DNA of 64,000 nucleotides from Tubulanus polymorphus (Eukaryota > Nemertea > Palaeonemertea > Tubulaniformes > Tubulanidae), in the NCBI RefSeq assembly GCF_964204645.1, contig NC_134029.1, positions 11,148,850 through 11,212,849 of the forward strand. The letters run 5' to 3'. Shown piece after piece: positions 13,495 through 23,458 of this stretch. Position numbers and translations under genes: made by a program. Position 1 is the first letter of the stretch; the number at the start of each line of letters is the position of its first letter. The notes under the pieces are model-generated. The model was not told the origin of the DNA and did no database searches. It saw only the letters and a list, made by a program, of their open reading frames with translations.

Positions 13495-13902
13495 CTAATA
13501 CGCTTCGCCGCTAACACTTCTCTTTATACGTTTGCCTGTGGAAATAATCCGCTGTTTTCGTTTTCTCTTTTGACCTTTTAATGGTTTTGTACCGGTTCGC
13601 ACTTTACCCCGGATAATACGACCCATTGTTTCTAATCCGCGATCTTTAATGGCTGTGGCAAAATTCTTACCACCTACGACATCGCTCGCAACGTGCAAAC
13701 CCGTTCTTAGTAAATGAGGCACCGCTCGTTTAGCCATATTTTTCAATAGGGGTATCGCCGGTCGAGCGAGACCGCCTAAAACAGAAGCAAATCCAGCACC
13801 GCCTTGTATAGGCGATGATGTGTACACGTCGACTCCGGCACCGCTTTGATTTGCGTAATATCTACAACAGACATCGTGATCTATTTCGCAAATAGCCCTC
13901 AT
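13495..13902 (-). CDS. small basic Gly-rich virion protein (pVI/PX-like)
   Basis: 135 aa. After a short Cys-containing N terminus comes a Gly/Ala-rich amphipathic segment (GGAGFASVLGGLARPAIPLL) and LLRTGLHVASDVVGG, followed by a strongly basic tail (QKRKRKQR). The pattern is that of the small Polinton proteins compared with adenovirus pVI or pX, proposed to sit inside the shell and perturb membranes. The gene overlaps the penton gene start by 4 bp and lies 5 bp from the capsid gene, supporting one transcription unit. Function is inferred from pattern and position. Confidence 0.6.
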   Translation of the reverse strand: MRAICEIDHDVCCRYYANQSGAGVDVYTSSPIQGGAGFASVLGGLARPAIPLLKNMAKRAVPHLLRTGLHVASDVVGGKNFATAIKDRGLETMGRIIRGKVRTGTKPLKGQKRKRKQRIISTGKRIKRSVSGEAY

Positions 13903-14726
13903 ATTAATATATTTTTCTTTTTAAAATGTAAAACAAGATTAACTTTTCCTTTTTTAAAAACAGATATTTTACCCGATTCTCTTCTTATAAAGACTTCTAT
14001 AGTCTGAAAATTACTCCTTTGCACTGGAAAATATTGTAATTTGTTAAACTCTTTTCCAATAACCTTTCCAAAATTTATCGTGTTTAAATGTACCATACGC
14101 AAAAGATTTGCGCTCTGATCGCCGACTAGTTGGGGTTCTATAACATCGCTATATATCATCAAATTATGATAGTCGACGTTTATATCAACACATCTAGACG
14201 CTGTGACTTCGATGTATTTGTAAATAGTTTTGGTACCATTACTATCTACAAATGGTCCATTTTTCTTCGAACCCTGACGAAGGTCGTTAGGTATATCGTT
14301 TACCGGTATACCAGATTTGAAGCCTAAAATCCACGCTATATCGTTCGTAAAAGTTAACGAACACTCGTCGTAAAACTTCACATTAACTTTATGACTTAAT
14401 TCGTCGAAACCTATAATTACTTTATCGTAAAACCACTTGTTGATTTCCGTTTGTATAACGGTGATTAATTGCGCAATAGTGTGATATCGACCCTTCGGTA
14501 TACGTAAGTATTGTTTTCCATGCTCCGGTGACGCCAATTCAAATCGTCCATCTTCGACGTTATCGAAATCTAGCATAAAGTTTATTTGGTGCAAGGCGCA
14601 AACCCATTTACCCTCGAGCGAAATCGATTCTCTCAATCGAACTTTGAAACTATGTTGAATGTTATCGGGGTAAAGATCAACGCTTGCGTCGCTTTTGAGA
14701 TACACGTAAAAATCACTACCAATCAT
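13899..14726 (-). CDS. penton-like minor capsid protein (single jelly roll)
   Basis: 275 aa. Polintons encode a vertex protein next to the major capsid gene, and this frame fits in size and place. It contains the strand-like N-terminal region LYPDNIQHSFKVRL and GKWVCALHQINFML, typical of these proteins, and later MIYSDVIEPQLVGD followed by a receptor-like beta-rich C-terminal part with IEVFIRRESG. It overlaps both neighbours by 4 bp (integrase upstream, small basic protein downstream). The frame is intact. Compare the functional counterpart in element 2 at 40675-41436. Confidence 0.75.
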   Translation of the reverse strand: MIGSDFYVYLKSDASVDLYPDNIQHSFKVRLRESISLEGKWVCALHQINFMLDFDNVEDGRFELASPEHGKQYLRIPKGRYHTIAQLITVIQTEINKWFYDKVIIGFDELSHKVNVKFYDECSLTFTNDIAWILGFKSGIPVNDIPNDLRQGSKKNGPFVDSNGTKTIYKYIEVTASRCVDINVDYHNLMIYSDVIEPQLVGDQSANLLRMVHLNTINFGKVIGKEFNKLQYFPVQRSNFQTIEVFIRRESGKISVFKKGKVNLVLHFKKKNILI

Positions 14727-15805
14727 TTCAGTTTTTTAATATCTTTTGCGTTTACCCAGGAATTAAATTTATCAGCGTAATTATACCACTTCACCAAATA
14801 TTGTTTTCTCGAACCCTTTCCACGGGATTTAATGATCGATTCGACTTTATAAACATCATCCCTTTTATTGACTTTTATCATTTCGTATTCGTAAAAAACG
14901 CCATCTATTTCAACATCTTGTAAATCTTTAATCTTGTATACACACGGTTGGCGATTAATTCTTTTAGTTACAACAAACAACTCTGTACTCCAACCGGGTA
15001 AATAACCTTTTTGGAACTGTCCTTTTAGTTCGCTTATTCTAACAGTATCACCCACTCGAAATTTGAATTTCGCTCTATTTACTATGCGGTGGGGTCCGTA
15101 TAGGTTTTTGAAAACTATGTATTCGTTTAACTGGTTAACGTCTATTGGAGCCATTTTTATACTGCGGTGATATGTATTGTTATATGATCGAACTATATCG
15201 TCCAGTACATCGATGTATCTATACGAATGTCTATGCGAGAATATTTTATACATTTTTGATTTTAATGTACGTATCCATCGTTCGACAATAGCGCATTTTA
15301 CTTCGTTTTTACTTCTGAAAAAACTTATACCCTCGTTTCTGAGAAAATTCTGTGTTTTTGAACCGAGGAACTCGGTCCCGGCGTCAGATTGTATAACGCT
15401 AGGTTTTCTATGTTTAATTATCTTTTTCAATCCTTCCACAACTGTCGAGTTGAATTTATTCAACAAAGGAACGGCGAAACCGTATCTCGATAAAACATCT
15501 ATAGCCGTCAATAGAAACTTGATACCGTCGTTGTGTTTGGAAATATTTGAAACGTCGCACAAATCTATTTGAAACTGTTCGTTCATTCGATAGGATATTG
15601 TTTTATTTCTGGGAAACCTTTTCCTCACTTTGGCGTGTAATGTGTAAACTTCTTGTTCGGATAGCCAATCCTTTATCTCATTAAGCGAAATGTTTTTATT
15701 TTCTTGCCGACATATTCTGTGTAGAGCGTTTGCGCTCGAAAAACTGGCTGGTTTTTCGATACCATAATACTGATTGGCTAGGAATTTTTTCAGCTCCGCC
15801 TTCAT
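14723..15805 (-). CDS. retroviral-type integrase with C-terminal chromodomain
   Basis: 360-aa DDE integrase that would insert the element and create the 6-bp duplication. Catalytic residues are visible as QIDLCDVSN (first Asp), IQSDAGTEFLG (second Asp) and KCAIVERWIRTLK (Glu). An SH3-like region follows (FRVGDTVRISELKG), and the last 50 residues form a chromodomain (YKVESIIKSRG, QYLVKWYNYADKFNSW), which could steer integration to methylated histone marks. The ATG at 15805 is preceded by an unrelated Cys-rich frame I do not trust. The frame is intact. Confidence 0.93.
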   Translation of the reverse strand: MKAELKKFLANQYYGIEKPASFSSANALHRICRQENKNISLNEIKDWLSEQEVYTLHAKVRKRFPRNKTISYRMNEQFQIDLCDVSNISKHNDGIKFLLTAIDVLSRYGFAVPLLNKFNSTVVEGLKKIIKHRKPSVIQSDAGTEFLGSKTQNFLRNEGISFFRSKNEVKCAIVERWIRTLKSKMYKIFSHRHSYRYIDVLDDIVRSYNNTYHRSIKMAPIDVNQLNEYIVFKNLYGPHRIVNRAKFKFRVGDTVRISELKGQFQKGYLPGWSTELFVVTKRINRQPCVYKIKDLQDVEIDGVFYEYEMIKVNKRDDVYKVESIIKSRGKGSRKQYLVKWYNYADKFNSWVNAKDIKKLK

Positions 15806-15974
15806 TGATAACGGTATTTCCGTTACAACACGTGCTCACGCAGTTAATTCGATTGAATTTACAAATAAAACTTGGATCGTCTCGGTCCAAACAACAACAA
15901 CAAAACAATTTTCGCCAATTCATCTTTATTTTTACAATAAAATATTTGTGATAACACGCCTTTTATTAATTTAT

Positions 15975-16502
15975 TCATTTAGAACATAAGATGATGTAGA
16001 ATAAAATTTCTTCGTACGCTTTTTGTAGTTCTTTTGTTTGTTTTGCGCCGGCTAGTATTATGGTTCCGCCATTATGAACAATACATTTAACTCCATTTTC
16101 GCACATATACACTAAACCGGGGAATATTTCTGTGTTATATTCCGCTGTACAACAATAGTTCGAAAATTTCATCAAGTCAATATGCCGACCAGTTCTAACG
16201 ACACCGGTTATTGTTTGTATTTTGTAGTTGTTTAACTTCACGTTGTATCCCATCTTTTGCAGTAAACGCGCAAATTGTCTCGTACTCCGTCGACTATTAG
16301 ATTTACTTTTACACCCAGTAATTACCATCTTTCCATTGCCGAATAATAGACAATTACCTTCTATTTTACGATTCTTCCATATTAACCCGCTAAACTTGGA
16401 AGGGTTGTAAATTACATCGTGCGAGATTCTAGCGACATCGGTAAGATTTAATGAACTATTCAAACACGCCGTAGAGACGATGTTCACCACGTTAACGACC
16501 AT
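15975..16502 (-). CDS. TATA-binding protein (TBP) homologue
   Basis: 175 aa that reads as the two-repeat saddle core of TBP, with almost no N-terminal extension. Repeat 1: NIVSTACL, YNPSKFSGLIW, LLFGNGKMVITG, then SRRSTRQFARLLQKMGY. Repeat 2: NYKIQTITG, YNTEIFPGLVYM, GGTIILAGAK, then a final AYEEILFYI helix. TBP kinks DNA with four Phe residues. Three counterparts are visible (KFSG, LLFG, EIFPG), and the fourth position appears as His (IVHNGG), suggesting altered DNA contacts. It would direct RNA polymerase II initiation, presumably on element promoters. The ATG is at 16502, it is adjacent to the integrase, the frame is intact and I see no intron. Host TBP genes are spliced and carry N-terminal extensions, so this is not a simple host gene piece. 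TBP-like proteins are known from large nucleocytoplasmic DNA viruses; I know of none described in Polintons. Confidence 0.9.
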   Translation of the reverse strand: MVVNVVNIVSTACLNSSLNLTDVARISHDVIYNPSKFSGLIWKNRKIEGNCLLFGNGKMVITGCKSKSNSRRSTRQFARLLQKMGYNVKLNNYKIQTITGVVRTGRHIDLMKFSNYCCTAEYNTEIFPGLVYMCENGVKCIVHNGGTIILAGAKQTKELQKAYEEILFYIILCSK

Positions 16503-16599
16503 CGTATCAAATGGAAATCAAAACGTGCCCGAACACGTTCAGTTGCGCAATAATACTACGAACAATTGAACAATACATTTTAATTGCATTTTGAAGCCA

Positions 16600-17286
16600 T
16601 TAAAAGCTAAGCCAATTGGTGAAATCGACATTCCTAGCTCGCTTACTACGCAGTCCGGAACCGCGCTGATCTACTTTTGCCTTCTTTTTTACTGGAGACA
16701 ACGACGCATCTAAATCTACGGTAAGTTCGCCTTTGAGCCGTCTCTTTAACATTTTATTATTTATTAGGCTAGTAGGAATATTAAGTTCGTTTATCGCTGA
16801 CATATAATCTTCTAATCCAATATAGCTTTGGTTTAATGTAGTTAATACTAACGAAACGTAAACGAGGTCAGAAATATTGCTTCCAGGAATTAAATTATTC
16901 TTGTAGATTATTTCTCCTTTTTCGTTCCATCTCAAAACGTTTGGATTTGCTGTGAAAAATGTCAATAACGATTTACACTTATTCCGGAATTTAACCGGTA
17001 TACGTTCGACAATTTTTTCAGTCGAATAAGTATTATTAACGACGTTGATATCTTCAATTTTTCGAGGTAGTGATTGTTTATCGTGCTCCGTTTTTTGTAT
17101 AGCTTGCTGCAGCAACAGGTTATATTTTAGATATTTCAAATCATCGGATAGGTTGTTATCGTTTAACGGATTTCCGGTAACTGGTTTTTTAGTTATAGAT
17201 TCATTTCCCTGTAGACTAGCTACGAATGCTTGTACTTGCGGTAACATTGCTTCCGGTAGAATAACCAATTTCTCTACGTTCTTCAT
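16600..17286 (-). CDS. Polinton protein of unknown function (GSNI-DLV domain)
   Basis: 228 aa. The middle holds a recognisable Polinton pattern, LRWNEKGEIIYKNNLIPGSN followed by ISDLVYVSL and, about 30 residues on, a leucine-rich helix (LEDYMSAINELNIP). The C-terminal tail is basic (PVKKKAK, SKRARN). Similar domains occur beside capsid genes in other Polintons without assigned function. It overlaps the next gene by 4 bp at 17283, so it belongs to the same transcription unit. I do not know its role; the position suggests a virion or packaging component. Confidence 0.6.
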   Translation of the reverse strand: MKNVEKLVILPEAMLPQVQAFVASLQGNESITKKPVTGNPLNDNNLSDDLKYLKYNLLLQQAIQKTEHDKQSLPRKIEDINVVNNTYSTEKIVERIPVKFRNKCKSLLTFFTANPNVLRWNEKGEIIYKNNLIPGSNISDLVYVSLVLTTLNQSYIGLEDYMSAINELNIPTSLINNKMLKRRLKGELTVDLDASLSPVKKKAKVDQRGSGLRSKRARNVDFTNWLSF

Positions 17287-17756
17287 GACGAAACTTTATC
17301 TATTACTTTGTTCGCGGCTTTACTTAAAACATTAGTCACGATAGATTCTAGAATCGGTTTCAACAAGAGAGGTGTCAATATGAATGGCAGAAATCCTCCC
17401 TTTTGAGAAATAACTCTCCTTTTATGTTTAACAGCTATAGATTTATTCGCTAACATACGAATGTATCGTTTATGTTGTTTTAACACCCGTTTCTCTTTGT
17501 CGCTATGTTCTATATTTCCCAGTAAACTGTTTTTAGATATTTCACAAATACAGTTAATTAGTTCTACTGGTGCCGATTCGATCAACGCTTCTCGTTGCTT
17601 TTTCTTACAACTTGCCAACACGTGAAAATGATGAACGTACTTTTTTAACCGATCAACGGATTTATTGTTACGAGGAACCATCTTCCTTTTATAAATAGTA
17701 GACCTTAGCTTTCTTTTAATGGATTTTCTTAGTTTTGTAAACGATGTGGTATACAT
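17283..17756 (-). CDS. small basic protein with hydrophobic C-terminal segment
   Basis: About 157 aa counting from the ATG at 17756 (a GTG lies one codon upstream). The N-terminal part is very basic (KLRKSIKRKLR). The C-terminal third begins KGGFLPFILTPLLLKPILES and is hydrophobic and amphipathic. Proteins of this shape, with a GGFLP-like motif, sit next to the ATPase in many Polintons and are proposed to be core or membrane-active virion proteins. It overlaps the ATPase by about 40 bp and the preceding gene by 4 bp. Function is inferred only. Confidence 0.6.
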   Translation of the reverse strand: MYTTSFTKLRKSIKRKLRSTIYKRKMVPRNNKSVDRLKKYVHHFHVLASCKKKQREALIESAPVELINCICEISKNSLLGNIEHSDKEKRVLKQHKRYIRMLANKSIAVKHKRRVISQKGGFLPFILTPLLLKPILESIVTNVLSKAANKVIDKVSS

Positions 17757-18366
17757 CACTGGGAAATATTTTAGTCCTTAGTCGCCATTTATCATCTGTT
17801 TTCGGTTTAAAGTCTAATAACAAATAACCGTGTGGTTCTTCTGTAGCATCTTTGAAAGCCTGTTCTATTTCATTTTTTAGTCCCACTTGTTGAGCTAACA
17901 CCCGAATTTGGTTTCTATCTCGAGCGTTTTTGAATACGGCGATATAATGACTATTTAAACTAATCGTCCTAAAACCTTTCCCTTTAGGAAATAAGTTTTG
18001 AACAATAGTGATAATAGAAATATTTCTATGATGAGCGCCCTTAGTATACAACGCCGCCAAGGTGTCATTACCGCCAACTTCGTTCATCAGATCGTCGACT
18101 ATTATTAAAGTGCGACTACTACCGTTTATTTTTTCGTATAGTTCATCAGAAAATCCTTCGACAAATTGAACATCAAATTTTTCCAATTCTTGAAACATTT
18201 CGGGCTGCGCCTCTCCATAACACCAATAAATTTTTTCCGGTTGTTTTTCTATAAGTTTTTCGGTAATTAGTTTCTTTACAAACCAACTTTTACCGGATGA
18301 TGTAGGTCCGCAGACTAGCATAGTAAATGGATGCACGAGATATCTAGGCCCATCGTATTCTGCCAT
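17716..18366 (-). CDS. FtsK/HerA-type genome-packaging ATPase
   Basis: 216-aa ATPase of the A32-like packaging family, which pumps the genome into the preformed capsid. Walker A is CGPTSSGKSWFVKK near residue 14. Walker B is LIIVDDLMNE near residue 89. A sensor-like segment (ISIITIVQNLFPKG) follows, as is usual in this family. It is the first gene of the minus-strand block, so the block's promoter should lie in the 190-bp repeat region just upstream (18443-18975). The frame is intact with an ATG at 18366. Confidence 0.9.
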   Translation of the reverse strand: MAEYDGPRYLVHPFTMLVCGPTSSGKSWFVKKLITEKLIEKQPEKIYWCYGEAQPEMFQELEKFDVQFVEGFSDELYEKINGSSRTLIIVDDLMNEVGGNDTLAALYTKGAHHRNISIITIVQNLFPKGKGFRTISLNSHYIAVFKNARDRNQIRVLAQQVGLKNEIEQAFKDATEEPHGYLLLDFKPKTDDKWRLRTKIFPSDVYHIVYKTKKIH

Positions 18367-18442
18367 CTTAGTGGTTTTAGGGTTTTAGGGTTTTTGATTA
18401 TCCGTAGTAGCCGACTTTTAATAATTTTGAATTTCAAAAATT

Positions 18443-18975
18443 GATAAAGTTTAGAATTTTACAAAACCAGGTTTGACAATTTTTCAAGTTTTAGAAAATG
18501 TGGTTTGTACATTTTTAATAGGAAAATACTAAGAGGTTTGATAAAATATTCAATTATAAAATTTGTGGTTTGGATATTTTTTAAAGTAACAAAGTTTGTT
18601 TAAAACGAAATCCGTAAAAACTATATCGTAATGATAAAGTTTAGAATTTTACAAAACCCGGTTTGACAATTTTTCAAGTTTTAGAAAATGTGGTTTGTAC
18701 ATTTTTAATAGGAAAATACTAAGAGGTTTGATAAAATATTCAATTATAAAATTTGTGGTTTGGATATTTTTTAAAGTAACAAAGTTTGTTTAAAACGAAA
18801 TCCGTAAAAACTATATCGTAATGATAAAGTTTAGAATTTTACAAAACCCGGTTTGACAATTTTTCAAGTTTTAGAAAATGTGGTTTGTACATTTTTAATA
18901 GGAAAATACTAAGAGGTTTGATAAAATATTCAATTATAAAATTTGTGGTTTGGATATTTTTTTAAAGTAACAAAG
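18443..18975. repeat. 190-bp tandem repeat, 2.8 copies, between divergent gene blocks
   Basis: Units start at 18443, 18633 and 18823, an exact 190-bp period, nearly identical. The third unit breaks off at the start of the polymerase gene region. The units are AT-rich with many short AAATTTGTGG and GGTTTG words. The array separates the minus-strand late-type block from the plus-strand polymerase gene, so a shared enhancer, divergent promoter or replication signal is plausible but unproved. Confidence 0.9.
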
Positions 18976-18994
18976 ATGTTCTCTTTTATAGATC

Positions 18995-19276
18995 ATGTAT
19001 TCGTGCAGCATTTGTAACGCTACCTTCGCCTCGAAATTCAATCTCAAACGTCATGAGATGATGCATGAGGGTAAGAAGGGTTTCAAATGTCTGGAGTGCG
19101 GTAAAGCACACGCCAGAAAAGATAATTTAGTGCGGCATATGAAAAATTGTAATAATCGGCAGGTAGCGCAGGATAGAGTGCCACCGATAGCTCAGACTTC
19201 TGACCAACCAGACGATAAGCAACCTATATCAAATGTTCGGTCATCTCCTCAACCATCTACGTCAACCGCTTTCACG
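18995..19276 (+). CDS. zinc-finger exon 1 of the polymerase-linked gene
   Basis: From ATG 18995, 94 codons encode a C2H2 finger (CSICNATFASKFNLKRHEMM-H) and a C2HC-type finger (CLECGKAHARKDNLVRHMKN-C), then a Ser/Pro-rich linker. A canonical donor, ACG|GTAAGA, follows at 19277 in phase 0. The next exon continues with similar fingers after an acceptor at 19361-19367. Zinc-finger N termini are known on some Polinton polymerases; here they seem to be joined by splicing. Confidence 0.65.
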
Positions 19277-19367
19277 GTAAGAATCCTCAGACATATATAT
19301 ATATTATCATGATCATAATATATACGTTATACGTTTTGTATTTATATGTATTTAATTTGTATTTCAG

Positions 19368-19620
19368 TGTAATAATTGCGGTAAAAGATCGGCTCGAAAA
19401 GATAATCTTAAGCGGCACATGAGATCGTGTAAACCACGACGACCGGTTGCGAAGGAATTCTCATGTTCTAATTGCGCAAGATCTTTTACCGAAATAAACG
19501 ATTTGAAAATACATAGGGAACATTGTAGTTCTACGGCTCAGAAACGACCCAGGGACGATGACGACAATGACCAGCAATCGACACAAAAACGTCTGTGTCA
19601 TAATAATAATAGTCCCGAAA
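19368..19620 (+). CDS. zinc-finger exon 2 of the polymerase-linked gene
   Basis: The frame opens right after the acceptor TATTTCAG in phase 0, matching exon 1. It encodes a finger CNNCGKRSARKDNLKRHMRS-C, almost a copy of the second finger of exon 1, and another, CSNCARSFTEINDLKIHREH-C, then an acidic stretch and a Lys run from an A homopolymer (about 19619-19639). The donor to the next exon is not clear; either a weak GT near 19580-19615 is used or the A run changes frame. The end given is approximate. Confidence 0.5.
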
Positions 19621-19681
19621 AAAAAAAAAAAAAAAAAAATTATTTACATGGTTTTTCAACAATTTTATATTTATTTTACAG

Positions 19682-22600
19682 ACCGGAACGCAGCATAGCC
19701 GTAAATTCAACATGAATACTGAACGGTTCAAGGCTATTGTGATTACCAACAATGACAAGGACGATGATAGTAATAAGGAAGAGGACGATACCGTAACAGC
19801 GCGCGATACCGAAACAATACTCCGCAAGTATTTAAGTAACATCCTAGCGGCAATGAGTGAGATGTTAGACGCCCGGCCAACCGATATGTTGAGGATTTCG
19901 ATAGAACATGAAAATCTTCAAAGAAATATCGAATACTTCTACGTACCTCTAGAAGAAATCACTATCGATTATTTACTCGAGCGTATTGTTAGTGTTCTTC
20001 AGTCTAACGAAGATCTATCTTTGGACGGGCTGATCTTTCATTGTACACTCATTAGGATGCCTCTCGGTGGTGCTAGACAAAAGCGGATAACGACTGACTT
20101 TGAACAGTTCCGAAAAACAAAGAAATCGGTCATCAGTATAAATAATGATGACGATTTATGCCTAGCGAGGGCGCTAGTCGTGGCGAAGGCGCGAGCCGAT
20201 AATGACCCTCGTTATAACATAATTCGTAAATGCGAAAAATCATCGCAACGAGAAGCCGCTCTCGCATTGCACCAGGCGACAGGAGTCCCCACCGGCAAGT
20301 GTGGAATCCCCGAGCTGGACAAAATGGTGAAGGCTAAACTTGACGATTATTATGTTTTAGTGGTGACTGGAGACAATAACGCATACCACGTATTGTACGA
20401 AAACGATAAAAAAATATTAACCCAGGATTCGAATGCGAAGAAAATAATCCTTTTATACACGAATGGCCACTTCGACGTCGTATCGTCAATGGCTGCATTT
20501 ACATGTCGTGTATATTTCTGTTTCTCGTGTAAAAAAGGATATAATACAGCCGAAGCGCATCGTTGTAATGACAAATGTTCCTTATGTCGTGGCAATTGCG
20601 CTCGAGAACAGAGGGGCAATTATTTTTGCAATCGTTGCAATATGTACTATAAATCGGAAGCGTGTTTTGCCAATCATTTAAGACCTTTGGCAACGGGTCA
20701 AAGCCTTTGTAATTCGCGGGCACGGTGTATGCGTTGTGGCTCTATTATTCCCCGATCGAAACTGGATCCTAAATTACACGATTGCGGTAAAAAGTATTGT
20801 TCCTCGTGTAAAGAAAAGCTACCTATAGGCCATCTTTGTTATATTGGGGTGACAAAAGGTCAGGAGCACGTGGTCCCCGAAGGCGATAAAAACACGCATC
20901 AATTAATCAATCCTTATTTAGACGCGAAAAGCGAAGAATTCAAAATTAGAAAATTTATAGCGTTTGATTTCGAAACGACTACTGTGGATTCGAACCACGT
21001 TGTAGTATTAGGTATAGCACACAGAACGTGTCAAATGTGTAAATGGTCAAGGCGTACTCCAGACTCGTCATGCGACCATTGCGGTAAACACGAACACGTG
21101 TTCAAGTCGGATATCGATTTCTGCAAATGGCTGTTTACTGAGGAGAATAAGGGTTCCACTGTTTTTGCGCACAATTTTCAATCGTTTGACGGCTATTTTA
21201 TTTTAAGATATTTGGTTTCGCAAGGCATACTACCGGACATAGTACCAAACGGTGGTAAAATTATGACGATGTCTATCCAACATTTGGATATTAAATTTTT
21301 GGATACTTTGAATTTCCTACCTATGAAACTTGGTAAATTACCGGAAACATTAGGTATTCCGGAATTGAAAAAGGGTTATTTTCCGTACACTTTTTGTACT
21401 GGAAAAAATATGAATTATGTAGGACCGATTCCGGATTTACATTATTATAATCCTGATGGCATGAGTTCCAGCGAGAGGAACGAATTTGTAAAGTGGCATA
21501 CAGAGCGCCGGTCTGAAAATTTCGTTTTTGATATGCAACACGAGTTGATAGGGTATTGTCGGTCCGATGTTGACATATTAATGCAATCGGTCATTAATTT
21601 CCAACATCAATTCTTTGCACTTACTTCAGTCGATCCTTTTAGAAATTCAATTACCATTGCGTCGGCATGCAATCTAGCGTTAAGAACAAATTTCCTAAAA
21701 TCGGAAACAATTGGCTGTTATAGACCCAATGCCAAGTTTTCAAAAATGAGCATCCGTTGGTTAAGATGGCTATCTGAAAATAATAATATTCGAATTCAAC
21801 ATGCGTTGAATGGCGGTGAAGTAACTATTGACCGCTATAAAGTGGATGGTTACCACGCCGAATCAAACACCGTGTATGAATTTCATGGCTGTCTGTACCA
21901 CGGATGCCCTAAATGTTTTAAAAATTCAGATATGCAGTCGCCGGTGCGGTCCGATAAAAAATTTGGTGAACTTTATCAGGCTACGTTAGAAAAGAGTGCA
22001 AAGATTAGGGCCCTTGGATATAATTTGGTGGAATTTTGGGAACACGAATATTGTAACTTGGTGAAAGAAAACCGTGTTTTTGCCGATTTTGTAAAAGAAG
22101 TAGATATTTCTGACCCGTTATTACCGCGTGACGCATTTTTCGGCGGTCGAACTAATGCAATAAAAATCTATCATAAGGCCGAAGATGATGAAAAAATTAA
22201 ATATATTGACATATGTTCGCTATACCCGTACGTTAATAGTCGTTGTAGCTATCCAATAGGTCACCCAACAGTTATAACTGAAAATTTCGGTGATATCAAA
22301 GATTATTACGGGTTGATTAAATGCCGAATTTTACCACCTCGGGGCTTATATTTACCCATCCTTCCATACAGAGCCAATGGCAAATTATCCTTTCCTTTGT
22401 GTCGCTCGTGCGCTGAAGATAGTAATCAACGCGAAAGGTGTCGCCACACGGAAGACGAACGTGCTATTACCGGAACGTGGGTCAGTTTAGAGATCCAAAA
22501 AGCCGTTGAATTGGGATACCGTATTATCGGTATATTCGAAATTTGGAATTGGGAACGTAGCGAAACCGGATTATTTGCAGACTATATAGGAAAATTTCTA

Positions 22601-23458
22601 AAAGTAAAAACCGAAGCTAGCGGGTGGCCATCTCCCGATATGACTCGCGCCAAAAAAGACCAATTTCTATCCGATTATTTCGAGCGCGAGGGTATCCGTC
22701 TCGAAGAAAATAACATAAAGAAGGCGAAGGGCATGCGAACTGTCGCCAAACTATGTTTAAATAGCATGTGGGGTAAACTCGGTCAAAATGAAAACAAAAC
22801 CACTGCTAAATATATTTCAGACCCCGGTGAAATGTACAGCATGCTTTTAGACGATAGTTTGGACATACAAGATTTACTGTTGTGTAACGAAGAGGTGTTA
22901 AGGGTGCACTACAGAAAACGCGACGAATTTGTCGAATCCTCCGGTAAAACTAGCGTCGCCTTAGCCGCGTTCACAACGGCGCATGCTCGACTAATTCTCT
23001 ATAGTTATATGGAGAAACTAGGGGATCGAACCCTTTACACGGATACCGACTCAATCATTTACACCGTTAAACCTGATCAATGGGATCTGCCAACTGGAAA
23101 CTTTTTAGGGGATATGACCGATGAGTTGGCAGATAAATACGGAGATGGTGCCTATATTTCGGAATTCGTTTCGGCCGGTCCGAAAAAACTATGCATTCCG
23201 TGTTTTCAGTCCGCGTGACAATAAATTCTCATCGGAATGCAAAGTGAAAGGAATTAATTTGAATTTTAGAAATAAACAAATAGTCAACTTTAAATCAATG
23301 GTTGATATTATAGTCGGTGAAAAATACGATCATTTGTACGTTTCCATTCCAAACAAGATAAATCGAGACATCAAAAAATGTTCCATATTTAATAGAGACG
23401 AGCGAAAAATATATCGCGCCGTATACACTAAATTAACACGCTTCCCTACGGTTTTTAG
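19682..23458 (+). pseudogene. protein-primed family B DNA polymerase (Polinton POLB), two frameshifts near the 3' end
   Basis: Over 1,170 codons are open after an acceptor TTTTACAG (ending 19681). Cys-rich modules lie at about 20510-20840. Proofreading motifs: AFDFETTTVDS (ExoI), FAHNFQSFDGYFILRYL (ExoII) and YCRSDVDILM (ExoIII). Polymerase motifs: DICSLYPYVNS (A), KLCLNSMWGKLGQNE (B) and YTDTDSIIYT (C). Polintons use this enzyme for self-synthesis by protein priming. Within a run of A at about 23187-23192 the frame is lost by one base; the coding pattern continues in another frame. A second shift near 23430-23445 precedes the expected stop at 23456-23458. The catalytic part is intact, but the C-terminal about 90 residues are out of frame. 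The breaks could be real decay or homopolymer errors. Confidence 0.92.

Noticed and set aside
15696-15923. Cys-rich frame beginning MNWRKLFCCCC upstream of and overlapping the integrase
   Set aside because: It overlaps the integrase in another frame, has no recognisable domain and no clear spacing as a gene; probably a shadow frame.
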